Positions 1-8,426 of a stretch of 64,000 nt of DNA are shown piece by piece. The first letter of the stretch is position 1. Every line of letters starts with the position of its first letter. The notes under the pieces were generated by a model, which worked only from the letters and a program-made list of their open reading frames with translations, searched no databases and was not told the DNA's origin. The translations under genes were made by a program, and so were the position numbers. Source of the stretch: Microvirga sp052114605 (GTDB lineage Bacteria; Pseudomonadota; Alphaproteobacteria; Rhizobiales; Beijerinckiaceae); assembly GCF_052114605.1 (NCBI RefSeq), contig NZ_JBFRFB010000006.1, positions 230,555-294,554 of the forward strand, written 5' to 3'.

Positions 1-1
1 C

Positions 2-2137
2 CTGAGCAAGACGGCCGATGTGGAGCGTCTCGTTCGCGAGACAGCGCGCCTCGTGCGGGGGCTGCTCGGCTATGACCGCGTCATGGTCTACCGGTTCGAG
101 CGCGACGGTGCCGGCAAAGTGGTGAGCGAAGCCAAGCGCGGCGATCTCGAAAGTTTTCTCGGCCAGCACTTTCCCGCCAGCGACATTCCCCAGCAGGCGC
201 GCGTTCTCTACCTGCGCAACATCATCCGCATCATCGGCGATGCCGACAGCCGCCAGATCCCGCTGGTGCCGGCGCTCGATGCATCCGGAGAACCCCTCAA
301 CCTGTCCTTCGCGCATCTGCGCAGCGTCTCGCCGATCCATTGCGAGTACCTGCGCAACATGGGCGTCGCGGCTTCGATGTCGGTCTCGATCATCATCGGC
401 GGCGAGCTGTGGGGGCTCATCGCCTGCCATCATTACTCGCCCCGCGTCCTGCCCATGGGTCTTCGCGTGGCGGCGGAGGTGTTCGGCGAATTCTTCTCGC
501 TCCACCTCAACGCTCTCCTGCAGCAGCGCAAGCTCGATGTGGCCATGGAGGCGCGCCGCTCACTGGACAGGATCCTGCGGCTGGCATCGCACCAGCCCGA
601 TGTGAGCGACATGCTGCGCACGAGCTTGGGCGAACTCAGTCAGATCGTTTCCTGCGATGGTGTCGGTCTCTGGATCGACGGCGTATGGACAGTTCAGGGC
701 GCGGCGCCTCCTGAAGCTGCGATCCCAAGCCTCACGCGCTTCGTCGGCAATGTCGCCGAAGGCAAGGTGTGGGCAACGCACGCCCTGTCGCATCGCCTTG
801 CATCGGCCGAAGACTACCGCGCGCAGGCTTCCGGCGTGATGGCCGTGCCGCTGTCGCAACTGCCGCGCGACTACCTGTTCTTCTTCCGCAAGGAGCAGGC
901 GCAGACGCTCGAATGGGCCGGCAATCCAGACAAAGCCTACAGCAGCGGCCCCATGGGCGACCGCCTGACGCCGCGCAAGAGCTTCGCCATCTGGAAGCAG
1001 ATCGTCCAGGCGCAATCCCTGCCCTGGACGGAAGCGGACCGCGAGATTGCGGAAGCCACGAGGATCTCCCTCGCCGAAGTCGTGCTGCGCCACGGCGAGC
1101 TTCTCGCCGACGAGCGCACCAAGGCCGACGTGCGCCAGCGCATGCTGAACGAGGAGCTCAACCACCGGGTCAAAAACATCCTGGCGATCATCAAGTCCCT
1201 CGTCGGGCATCCGGTCGAGGAAGGCCGCGAGCTGAGGGATTATGTCGATTCGCTCCAGGGCCGCATTCAGGCTCTAGCCGTCGCACACGATCAGGTCGTC
1301 CGCAGCGGCGGCGGTGGAGAACTGGGCGACCTCCTCGGCGCGGAGCTGACGCCGTATCAGGAACCCAGCACGAGCATCGTGCTTCAAGGCCCTAAAGTGG
1401 GACTCGATGCACGCGCCTATTCCGTAATGGCGCTGGTGCTGCATGAACTCTGCACCAACGCCGCGAAATACGGCGCGCTCTCGAATGCCAGAGGCCAGCT
1501 TTCCGTGATGTGGAGCCTCGAAGCCGAAGGCGGGTGCCGGATCGTGTGGCGCGAATCCGGCGGCCCTCTCGTGTCGGCTCCCAAGCGTGAAGGCTTCGGC
1601 ACGGTGCTGATCGACCGCAGCATTCCCTACGATCTCGGCGGAGAAAGCCGCGTCGATTACATGCCCACCGGCGTCGAGGCCATCTTCCACATTCCGCAAA
1701 AGCACGTCGTGCAGGTTCTCGCATCGGAGGATGCACGGCCCAAGCGCAAAGCCGCCGCGAAGCGACACGCCGATCTCGCGAATATTTCCCTGCTGCTCGT
1801 CGAGGATCAGCTGCTGATCGCGCTCGATGTGGAAGCCATGCTGGGCGAGCGCGGGATCGGCGATGTGACGACGAGCGGAACGGTCTCCGATGCCCTGCGC
1901 AAGCTGTCCGAATCGACCCCGAGCGCCGCCATTCTCGACGTCAATCTCGGCAGCGAAACCTCGATCCCGGTCGCGGAAGAGCTGGCGCGGCGCAATATCC
2001 CCTTCGTCTTCGCCACCGGCTACGGCGAGAAAGGCATGGTGCCCGCCTCGCTCGCGAATGTCCCCGTCGTGCGCAAACCCTACGATGCGGACAGTCTGGC
2101 CGAGGCAGTGATCCAGGTCATCGCCACGTCTCGTTAA
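2..2137 (+). CDS. Bacteriophytochrome-type HWE histidine kinase with C-terminal receiver domain (5' end outside window)
   Basis: The open frame runs in from the window edge; the GTG at base 20 is internal because the upstream codons continue a phytochrome GAF domain. Order (counting from base 20): GAF about 1-165 with the PASDIP motif and SPIHCEYL histidine region typical of bilin-binding phytochromes; PHY about 180-370; HWE/HisKA_2 dimerisation segment with LNHRVKNILAII about 385-400 (phospho-acceptor His); ATPase part with HELCTNAAKYGA and the W-x-E motif in IVWRESGG; receiver domain about 590-705 with phospho-acceptor Asp in AILDVNLGS and the KPYD lysine. It is probably a cytoplasmic red/far-red light sensor signalling through its own or a partner receiver. 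The PAS domain with the chromophore cysteine would lie upstream and is not visible. Its stop codon overlaps that of the convergent ispA by three bases. Confidence 0.9.
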   Translation: MSKTADVERLVRETARLVRGLLGYDRVMVYRFERDGAGKVVSEAKRGDLESFLGQHFPASDIPQQARVLYLRNIIRIIGDADSRQIPLVPALDASGEPLNLSFAHLRSVSPIHCEYLRNMGVAASMSVSIIIGGELWGLIACHHYSPRVLPMGLRVAAEVFGEFFSLHLNALLQQRKLDVAMEARRSLDRILRLASHQPDVSDMLRTSLGELSQIVSCDGVGLWIDGVWTVQGAAPPEAAIPSLTRFVGNVAEGKVWATHALSHRLASAEDYRAQASGVMAVPLSQLPRDYLFFFRKEQAQTLEWAGNPDKAYSSGPMGDRLTPRKSFAIWKQIVQAQSLPWTEADREIAEATRISLAEVVLRHGELLADERTKADVRQRMLNEELNHRVKNILAIIKSLVGHPVEEGRELRDYVDSLQGRIQALAVAHDQVVRSGGGGELGDLLGAELTPYQEPSTSIVLQGPKVGLDARAYSVMALVLHELCTNAAKYGALSNARGQLSVMWSLEAEGGCRIVWRESGGPLVSAPKREGFGTVLIDRSIPYDLGGESRVDYMPTGVEAIFHIPQKHVVQVLASEDARPKRKAAAKRHADLANISLLLVEDQLLIALDVEAMLGERGIGDVTTSGTVSDALRKLSESTPSAAILDVNLGSETSIPVAEELARRNIPFVFATGYGEKGMVPASLANVPVVRKPYDADSLAEAVIQVIATSR

Positions 2138-3060
2138 ACCTGCCGCTCCACCACGAAGCGCACCGCCTCGCGCAAGGTGTCGGCCTTTGCGCCGAACCGG
2201 TCGAGCGCGGCATCGGCTTTCTCCACCAGCGCGGCGCATTCGCGCTTCGCGCCCTCCATGCCGAGCAGGTCGACCAGGGTCGCCTTGCCCTTTTCCTGAT
2301 CCTTGCCGGTGCGCTTGCCGAGCGCCTCTGCGGAAGCCTCCCGGTCGAGGATATCGTCCGCGACCTGGAAGGCTGCGCCCAGCGCCCGCCCGTATTCCAC
2401 GAGGCGCTTGCGCGAATCCGCATCCGCCCTGCCGATGATCGCGCCTGCTTCCGCCGAGAAGGTGAGGATCGCGCCGGTCTTCATCATCTGGAGCTGGCGC
2501 ACCTCCGGCTCGCCCATGGAGACTGCGCCATAGCGCCCCTCCGCCGTGAGATCGAGGATCTGCCCGCCCACCATGCCGCCGAGACCCGATGCGCGGGCAA
2601 GGCCCAGCACGAGATCGGCGCGGATCGTGGGATCGGAATCGGTCGCGGTTTCCGCCAGCACCTCAAAGGCGAGCGTCTGGAGGGCGTCGCCCACGAGAAT
2701 CGCGGTGGCCTCGTCATAGGCCTTGTGCACCGTCGGACGCCCACGCCGCAGGTCGTCGTCGTCCATGGAGGGCAGATCGTCATGCACCAGGGAGTAGCAA
2801 TGCAGGAGCTCGATGGCGGAGCCCGCCCTTAAGGGACCCTCCCCCTCTCGGCCGAAGAGGCGCGCCGCCTCGATGGTGAGGAAAGGCCGCAAGCGCTTGC
2901 CGCCGCCCAGCGCCGCATGCCGCATGGCCGCTATCAGGCGCTCGGGCCTGGCAATCTCGCCGTGGGCCGCGTTGTCTGATAGCAAGGCTTCGAGATTAGC
3001 CTCGACAAGCCCTGCGGCCTGGTTGAGCCGTGCGGTGAAAGTGCTGGTGGATGGCGACAT
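2134..3060 (-). CDS. ispA: Farnesyl diphosphate synthase (short-chain polyprenyl synthetase)
   Basis: Condenses isopentenyl diphosphate with dimethylallyl and geranyl diphosphate in isoprenoid synthesis (quinone tails, undecaprenyl carrier, hopanoids). The 308-residue product has both aspartate-rich motifs: DDLPSMD at 94-100 and DDILD at 235-239. The two-residue-expanded first motif and the aromatic Tyr five residues before it are the pattern of bacterial type II farnesyl synthases, so FPP rather than a longer product is inferred. I chose ATG at 3060; an ATG 33 bases further upstream would add an unconvincing tail. It stands alone, divergent from mtgA and convergent with the phytochrome kinase, not in the xseB-ispA-dxs arrangement seen in many bacteria. 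Confidence 0.9.
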   Translation of the reverse strand: MSPSTSTFTARLNQAAGLVEANLEALLSDNAAHGEIARPERLIAAMRHAALGGGKRLRPFLTIEAARLFGREGEGPLRAGSAIELLHCYSLVHDDLPSMDDDDLRRGRPTVHKAYDEATAILVGDALQTLAFEVLAETATDSDPTIRADLVLGLARASGLGGMVGGQILDLTAEGRYGAVSMGEPEVRQLQMMKTGAILTFSAEAGAIIGRADADSRKRLVEYGRALGAAFQVADDILDREASAEALGKRTGKDQEKGKATLVDLLGMEGAKRECAALVEKADAALDRFGAKADTLREAVRFVVERQV

Positions 3061-3163
3061 GATGAGCCCGAATTCGGACGGAGCGGCGGCCACGTCCGAG
3101 GAGAAACTTGAAGGAAGGTCGGGGCGTCGCTGGACGCTGCGGCCGGGTCGGGCACGGGGGCCG

Positions 3164-3850
3164 ATGACGGTCTCCCGGTTCCTCCGCCGCGCCGTTCAGA
3201 TCGGCCTCGGTCTGATTGTCTTATGGGTCGGAGCGGTTCTTTTGCTAGGGCTTCTCTACTGGGTCGTGCCTCCGGTTTCCACCCTCATGTTAGGCCGCTG
3301 GCTCACGCTCCAGAGCGTGGAGCGGGATTTCGTGGGCCTCGACGAGATCTCCCCCCACCTGCCGCTTGCCGTGATGACCGCCGAGGACAGCCGGTTCTGT
3401 GAGCATGGCGGCGTGGACTGGATCGCCATCCGCGAAGTGGTGGAGGATGCAGACGAGGACGGGCCCTCCCGGGGCGCCTCGACCATTCCCATGCAGGTGG
3501 CCAAGAACCTCTTCCTGTGGCCGAGCCGGTCCTATATCCGCAAAGGGCTGGAGATCCCGGTGGCCCTCTATCTCGATCTGATCTGGTCCAAGCGGCAGAT
3601 GATGGAGGCCTATCTCAACGTGGCCGAGTGGGGCGAAGGCGTCTTCGGCGCGGAGGCCGCGTCCCAGAAATACTTCCGCAAACCGGCCAAGAACCTGACG
3701 AGGCATGAGGCCGCCCTCCTCGCGCGGGCCCTGCCGAACCCGCTTGTGCGCAACCCAGGCCGGCCGAGCAATCGCCACCGGGCCCTGGCGGGGCAATTGC
3801 AGGCCCGGATGGCGGGCGCGGCCCCCTTCAGCGGGTGTCTGCGGCCTTAA
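3164..3850 (+). CDS. mtgA: Monofunctional biosynthetic peptidoglycan transglycosylase
   Basis: Polymerises lipid II into glycan strands at the outer face of the inner membrane. The 228-residue product has one N-terminal membrane anchor (about 11-35) and the GT51 signatures: AEDSRFCEHGG (catalytic Glu at 74), GASTIPMQVAKNLFL and KRQMMEAYLNVAEWG. Length fits MtgA and there is no transpeptidase domain. The start at 3164 puts the anchor near the N terminus; in-frame ATGs at 3059/3062 would give a product about 35 residues longer and would physically overlap the ispA start codon on the other strand. rpmF follows about 120 bases downstream. Confidence 0.88.
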   Translation: MTVSRFLRRAVQIGLGLIVLWVGAVLLLGLLYWVVPPVSTLMLGRWLTLQSVERDFVGLDEISPHLPLAVMTAEDSRFCEHGGVDWIAIREVVEDADEDGPSRGASTIPMQVAKNLFLWPSRSYIRKGLEIPVALYLDLIWSKRQMMEAYLNVAEWGEGVFGAEAASQKYFRKPAKNLTRHEAALLARALPNPLVRNPGRPSNRHRALAGQLQARMAGAAPFSGCLRP

Positions 3851-3972
3851 ATTCGTAACGAAGGACTAGATATTTCCTCCAGGACCTTGTAAGAGGCGCA
3901 ACCTCATCAAGTTTGAGATGTGAGCGTTTCCCGGTTAAGCGGGCGCTCCGCTATTTTGACCGGAGACGAGAA

Positions 3973-4158
3973 ATGGCCGTTCCTAAGAGAAAAACGTCGC
4001 CTTCGCGGCGCGGCATGCGTCGTTCCGCCGATGCCTTGAAAGCCCCGACCTACAGCGAGGACAAGGACTCCGGCGAGCTGCGCCGCCCTCACCACATCGA
4101 TCTGAAGACCGGTATGTACCGTGGCCGTCAGGTTCTGAAGGTGAAGGCTGACGCGTAA
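3973..4158 (+). CDS. rpmF: 50S ribosomal protein L32
   Basis: The 61-residue product begins MAVPKRKTSPSRRGMRRSAD, the conserved N terminus of bacterial L32, and is very basic. A purine-rich ribosome binding site (GGAGACGAG) lies just upstream. It carries none of the four zinc-binding cysteines found in some L32 proteins, which is normal for the C-minus form of alphaproteobacteria. It is a single gene ending in a strong intrinsic terminator. Confidence 0.96.
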   Translation: MAVPKRKTSPSRRGMRRSADALKAPTYSEDKDSGELRRPHHIDLKTGMYRGRQVLKVKADA

Positions 4159-4183
4159 GCTTACGCGGCATGCGACAAAAAAG

Positions 4184-4210
4184 ACCGGCGCTCAAAGCGC
4201 CGGTTTTTTT
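4184..4210 (+). terminator. Intrinsic terminator of rpmF
   Basis: A 9-bp perfect stem (ACCGGCGCT / AGCGCCGGT) with a 3-base loop is followed by a run of seven T. Confidence 0.9.
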
Positions 4211-4383
4211 ATGCCCGTAATCCCCAGAGCGCTGCCCCAAGGGCACTGAATCATTGTTTCTTTTTACAGTTCATTAAGTCTGAGCGCCGATCCTACACGC
4301 CTTGATATTTCCGAGGCTTAAGGACGGCGCAGACGAGGCGCGCCCCTCTGCCTCACGCGTGTTTTTGAGTACGAGGTGGCGTT

Positions 4384-5994
4384 ATGGCAACGAAGCGGCA
4401 GGGCCGGCTGGGGATTTTCCAGGGAGCATCCCGGACACCCCGCAAACAGGCCGCTTCGCCGCTTCCCGGCACCGCCTATGCCTGGGATATGGCCACCGAC
4501 GCCCTGACCTGGGGGCCGAACGCCACCGAGATCCTCGGTCTCACCAAAAGGGACCTGCCCCGCACCGGCCGCGCCTTCGCGCAGCTCGTCGAGCCCGGCA
4601 GCGGCATGGCCCGTTTCGACATCATCGCGGACCAGAACACACCGAACGGCTCCTACGAGACCCGACACGCCCTGCGCCTTGGCCCCGACCAGGTGTTGAT
4701 GGTGGAGGATTGCGGCCGCTGGCAGCCGAGCGCCCAGGGACACCCCGCTTTCGTGCGTGGCCTGCTGCGAGCCGACCCAGTTCTCGCCATGCAGAATTGC
4801 CTACCCGCCCGGATCGCGGCGCGCTCGGACCTGCTGCGGCAGATACAGAACGGCATCAACGAGGCCTTGAGGATTTCCCAGACCTGCACCCTGGTCGTCG
4901 GTTCCTTCGACAAGGCCGACAGCATGAATGAGGCGGCCCGCAGGCTCCGCCCGATGATGCGCCGGCACGACGTGTTCGGGATCGTCAGCCCCACCCGCTT
5001 CGCGCTCGCCCTCGTCGGCTGCCCTGCCCCGGACACCGTCGGCGCCATGAACCGCATGGCGGGGCTCCTGAAAGGTTGCGGGGACGGCCTGATCCTGGGT
5101 GCGGCCTGCGCCCCGGACCACACCTTCCGTGCCCACAAACTCTTCCGTTTTGCCGAGGAGGCGGTGGAGGCAAGCCACCATCGCGGCTCAGACAAGGGCC
5201 TCTACGATCCCCGTCCCGCGCCCCGCTCCCGCGCGGTCGTTGAAGCCCCCTTCGACATCGTCACGGCCCTCAACGAGCGCAGCCTCATCCTAGCCACGCG
5301 GCCCGTGGTGGACGCCCATACGCGCCAGCCGGCCCTGTCGCAGGCCGTGGCTAGCCTCTCCATGCCCGATGGCGATGCCCTGCCCCTCGGACCCGTGCCG
5401 AGCCTGGACGACGCCAACCTCGCGCTGCTCGTGGATGGGCGCATGCTGGAGCTGGCGGCGGACCATCTCGCCCGCAATCCTCATGCACGTCTTTCGCTGC
5501 CCATCGCCTCCGCGACCTTGAAGGATTCCGAGTGGCTGCCGATGCTAGCGGCCCATCTCGGCGCCCGCCCCGGCATCGAATCGCGCCTCGTGCTCGAGGT
5601 GCCGGAGAGCGCTCTTGCGGGCGACGGCGCGCTTCAGGGCCGCCTGCATGCCATGAAGGCCATCGGCATCGGGCTGGCGCTGTCGGGTTATGGCAAGGGC
5701 CATGTTCCGGTGGACCAGCTACGGCACATGCCCTTCGATCTCCTCAAGATCGATGGCGTCTTTATCCAGCCTCTCAAGCGTTCGACACAGGACCGCCTCT
5801 ACATCCGCACCCTGATCGACCGGGCACAGAACCTCGGCATCGCGGTCGCAACCGAGTGGGTGGACGATGAGATGAGCGCGCGGCTCCTCACGTCCTGGGG
5901 CGTGGATTACCTGGAAGGCAGCTATTTCGGCGAGCCCATGGCGATGGCGCAGCCGTCGCCTTTGCGCGACATGCTGGATCGGGCCTGGGGTTAG
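4384..5994 (+). CDS. PAS domain protein with degenerate GGDEF-like and EAL domains, probably catalytically inactive
   Basis: 536 residues. An N-terminal PAS-like segment (about 28-130, AYAWDMATDALTWGPNATEI) is followed by a GGDEF-fold remnant (about 150-265) without a GGDEF motif, and an EAL-type domain (about 285-530). The EAL fold is recognisable from LVLEVPESAL, LRHMPFDLLKIDGVFI and the final GVDYLEGSYFGEPM. However, the opening EAL signature is missing and the usual metal-binding DDFGTGYSS loop reads LSGYGKGHV, so both loop aspartates are gone. I infer a c-di-GMP-binding or protein-interaction role rather than phosphodiesterase activity. Start is ATG 4384. It is monocistronic between rpmF and phaR. 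Confidence 0.8.
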   Translation: MATKRQGRLGIFQGASRTPRKQAASPLPGTAYAWDMATDALTWGPNATEILGLTKRDLPRTGRAFAQLVEPGSGMARFDIIADQNTPNGSYETRHALRLGPDQVLMVEDCGRWQPSAQGHPAFVRGLLRADPVLAMQNCLPARIAARSDLLRQIQNGINEALRISQTCTLVVGSFDKADSMNEAARRLRPMMRRHDVFGIVSPTRFALALVGCPAPDTVGAMNRMAGLLKGCGDGLILGAACAPDHTFRAHKLFRFAEEAVEASHHRGSDKGLYDPRPAPRSRAVVEAPFDIVTALNERSLILATRPVVDAHTRQPALSQAVASLSMPDGDALPLGPVPSLDDANLALLVDGRMLELAADHLARNPHARLSLPIASATLKDSEWLPMLAAHLGARPGIESRLVLEVPESALAGDGALQGRLHAMKAIGIGLALSGYGKGHVPVDQLRHMPFDLLKIDGVFIQPLKRSTQDRLYIRTLIDRAQNLGIAVATEWVDDEMSARLLTSWGVDYLEGSYFGEPMAMAQPSPLRDMLDRAWG

Positions 5995-6030
5995 GGATAA
6001 TCGACGAGCGTTTTCACACCCTCGACGTCA

Positions 6031-6111
6031 TCACCGGCCTTGTGCCGGTGATCCCGATGCTGTGAGGCGTCGCACTCTTCCGATCGGGATGGCCGGGACA
6101 AGCCCGGCCAT
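6031..6111. repeat. Intergenic palindromic repeat, short form of the TCACCGGC/ATGGCCGGG element
   Basis: Three successive hairpins: TCACCGGC-CTTGT-GCCGGTGA (6031-6051), ATCCCGAT (6051-6058) pairing with ATCGGGAT (6083-6090), and ATGGCCGGG-ACAAG-CCCGGCCAT (6089-6111). The outer two hairpins recur at 27296-27488, where a larger palindrome sits between them. It may also end transcription of the EAL gene or phaR. Confidence 0.75.
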
Positions 6112-6136
6112 GACGGAAAAAGCTTCCCCTTAAACC

Positions 6137-6721
6137 CTACTTCCCGGCGAGCTTGTCCAACTTCGCCTGCATGTCGGCCATCTGGCGCTTCAACGCATCG
6201 AGGTCGCCTGCGCCCTGCTCCTGTTCCGGGGCGGTGGGAGCCTTGGAGCCGTTCGTGCCCGGCACTCCGCCCGGAAAGGGCGAGAACATGCGCATGGCTT
6301 CCGTGAAGAAGCCCATGTTCTTGCGCACCTGCTCCTCCATGGCCTGAAAGGCTCCGGCGCCGAAGGCGGTGGACATCTGGTCCCGAAGCTTCTGCTGCTC
6401 CTGGGATAGATTGTTCATGGAGAATTCGAGATAGCTCGGAACGAGTGCCTGCATGCTGTCGCCATAGAAGCGGATCAGCTGGCGCAGAACGGTGACGGGC
6501 AGCAGGTTCTGCCCCTCCTTGTTCTCCTGCTCGAAGATGATCTGGGTCAGGACCGAGCGGGTGATGTCGTCGCCAGATTTCGCGTCATAGACCAAGAAAT
6601 CCTCGCCCTGGCGCACCATGCCGGCCAGGTCTTCCAGCGTCACATAGGTGGATGTGCCCGTGTGATAGAGGCGGCGGTTGGCATATTTCTTGATGACCGT
6701 CGGTTGCTTTTCCGTCGCCAT
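6137..6721 (-). CDS. phaR: Polyhydroxyalkanoate synthesis repressor PhaR
   Basis: DNA- and PHA-granule-binding regulator that in characterised bacteria represses phasin and PHA genes when polymer is absent. The 194-residue product begins with the diagnostic segment IKKYANRRLYHTGTSTYVTL (residues 10-29) of the PHB/PHA accumulation regulator DNA-binding domain, followed by the PHB_acc region (EFSMNNLSQEQQKLRDQM) and a C-terminal coiled-coil stretch rich in Gln, Met and Lys. It is divergent from phaA across a 222-base spacer, the usual place for its operator, although I saw no clear repeated site there. Confidence 0.93.
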   Translation of the reverse strand: MATEKQPTVIKKYANRRLYHTGTSTYVTLEDLAGMVRQGEDFLVYDAKSGDDITRSVLTQIIFEQENKEGQNLLPVTVLRQLIRFYGDSMQALVPSYLEFSMNNLSQEQQKLRDQMSTAFGAGAFQAMEEQVRKNMGFFTEAMRMFSPFPGGVPGTNGSKAPTAPEQEQGAGDLDALKRQMADMQAKLDKLAGK

Positions 6722-6943
6722 GTGGCCGATACGCTCCTGAAAAAGACACCCGGCAATCTGTGGCAGAATTTAGCCGGTCCTCATTGATTATAAGGCTTAT
6801 GCCGCGCGATCAAAGCGCCAAAAGTCTAAGGACCCTCCGGCCCCGCTTGCCCAAACGCATCCTTGACTTCCCAGGCTGTGGAGCTTTGATCGAACCAGCA
6901 CTACATCATCTTCATGTCGAACAGATCAGCACAGGAGAGAGGC

Positions 6944-8122
6944 ATGGCCCAGGACAGCATCGTCATCGTGGGAGCGGCCCGCACACCCGTCGGTTCCTTC
7001 AACGGGGCTTTCGCCAACACCACGGCTCACGAATTGGGCGCCATCGCCATCAAGGCCGCTCTGGAGCGCGCGAAGGTGCAGGCCGACGAGGTGGACGAGG
7101 TGATCCTCGGCCAGATCCTCACCGCGGGCCAGGGCCAGAACCCGGCCCGTCAGGCCGCCATGGCCGCGGGCGTTCCGCAGGAAAAGACGGCCTGGGGCCT
7201 CAACCAGCTCTGCGGCTCGGGCCTGCGCACCGTCGCCATCGGCATGCAGCAGATCGCCAATGGCGATGCGGACATCATCGTGGCCGGCGGCCAGGAATCC
7301 ATGTCGCTCGCCCCGCACGCCGCCCATATGCGCTCAGGCACCAAGATGGGCGACTTCAAGCTCGCGGACACCATGCTGAAAGACGGCCTGATGGATGCCT
7401 TCAACGGCTACCACATGGGCAACACCGCCGAGAACGTGGCCCAGCGCTGGCAGCTGACCCGCGAGGAGCAGGACCAGTTCGCCACCGCCTCGCAGAACAA
7501 GGCCGAGGCCGCGCAGAAGGAAGGCCGCTTCAAGGACGAGATCGTGCCTGTCACGATCTCTACCCGCAAGGGCGACATCGTGGTCGATCAGGACGAGTAC
7601 ATCCGCGCCGGCACCACCATCGACTCGCTCGCGAAGCTGAAACCCGCCTTCTCCAAGGAAGGCTCCGTGACAGCGGGCAATGCGTCCGGCATCAATGACG
7701 GCGCTGCCGCCGTCGTGCTGATGTCGGAGTCGGAAGCGAAGAAGCGCGGTCTCACCCCGCTCGCGCGCATCGTCTCCTGGGCCACCGCCGGCGTCGATCC
7801 CGCCGTCATGGGCACGGGCCCGATTCCCGCCTCGCGCAAGGCGCTCGAGAAGGCCGGCTGGAAAGTCTCCGACCTCGACCTCGTGGAAGCCAACGAAGCC
7901 TTCGCGGCGCAGGCGCTCGCGGTCAACAAGGACATGGGCTGGGATCCGTCCATCGTGAACGTCAACGGCGGCGCCATCGCCATCGGCCACCCGATCGGCG
8001 CATCGGGCGCGCGCGTGCTCGTGACCCTGTTGCACGAGATGAACCGCCGCGACGCGAAGAAGGGCCTTGCCACCCTCTGCATCGGCGGCGGCATGGGCGT
8101 CGCCATGTGCCTTGAAAGGTAA
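6944..8122 (+). CDS. phaA: Acetyl-CoA C-acetyltransferase (beta-ketothiolase)
   Basis: Condenses two acetyl-CoA into acetoacetyl-CoA, the first step of polyhydroxybutyrate synthesis. The 392-residue product is full length for a thiolase: nucleophilic Cys90 in LNQLCGSG, the GHPIGASGA histidine motif and the C-terminal LCIGGGMG cysteine. ATG 6944 was chosen because AGGAGAGAGG precedes it directly. It sits beside phaR and upstream of phaB, separated from phaB by about 300 bases holding two large hairpins. No phaC synthase is in the window. Confidence 0.95.
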   Translation: MAQDSIVIVGAARTPVGSFNGAFANTTAHELGAIAIKAALERAKVQADEVDEVILGQILTAGQGQNPARQAAMAAGVPQEKTAWGLNQLCGSGLRTVAIGMQQIANGDADIIVAGGQESMSLAPHAAHMRSGTKMGDFKLADTMLKDGLMDAFNGYHMGNTAENVAQRWQLTREEQDQFATASQNKAEAAQKEGRFKDEIVPVTISTRKGDIVVDQDEYIRAGTTIDSLAKLKPAFSKEGSVTAGNASGINDGAAAVVLMSESEAKKRGLTPLARIVSWATAGVDPAVMGTGPIPASRKALEKAGWKVSDLDLVEANEAFAAQALAVNKDMGWDPSIVNVNGGAIAIGHPIGASGARVLVTLLHEMNRRDAKKGLATLCIGGGMGVAMCLER

Positions 8123-8285
8123 AAGCGGCCGGGAATTCTGAAGACCTCGCGCTGAAACTTTCGCGAGATCGAGGAAAATAAGGCTGTGCGCCCTTCCCCC
8201 TTTCACGACTTGTACTAAGCTATGATCGAAGGGCTGCTTCACTTAAGGCGGCCCTTCGACAACGAGGTCTCGAAGAGATCCGCTA

Positions 8286-8398
8286 GAGCATCGGACCCAA
8301 AAGTGGGTTCCACTTTTGGGATCAATCCGATGCTCCACTCTATGGGAGGGCGCATCGTTCGGGCGGAAAACCGGATCCACTTTTCCGCACGATGCGCC
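8286..8398. repeat. Two tandem composite palindromes between phaA and phaB
   Basis: First unit: GAGCATCGGA (8286-8295) pairs with TCCGATGCTC (8326-8335) around an inner perfect hairpin CCCAAAAGTGG-GTT-CCACTTTTGGG (8296-8320). Second unit: GGCGCATCGT (8349-8358) pairs with ACGATGCGCC (8389-8398) around GCGGAAAA/TTTTCCGC (8363-8388). A third member of this family lies at 54489-54536. These fill most of the 304-base gap between the two genes; no other gene is seen there. Confidence 0.85.
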
Positions 8399-8426
8399 AG
8401 GGAACAATCTTGGGAAGGAAACTGGC

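Noticed and set aside
6722..6943. PhaR operator between phaR and phaA
   Set aside because: This is the expected place, but I saw no repeated TGC/GCA-type site that stands out from the background.
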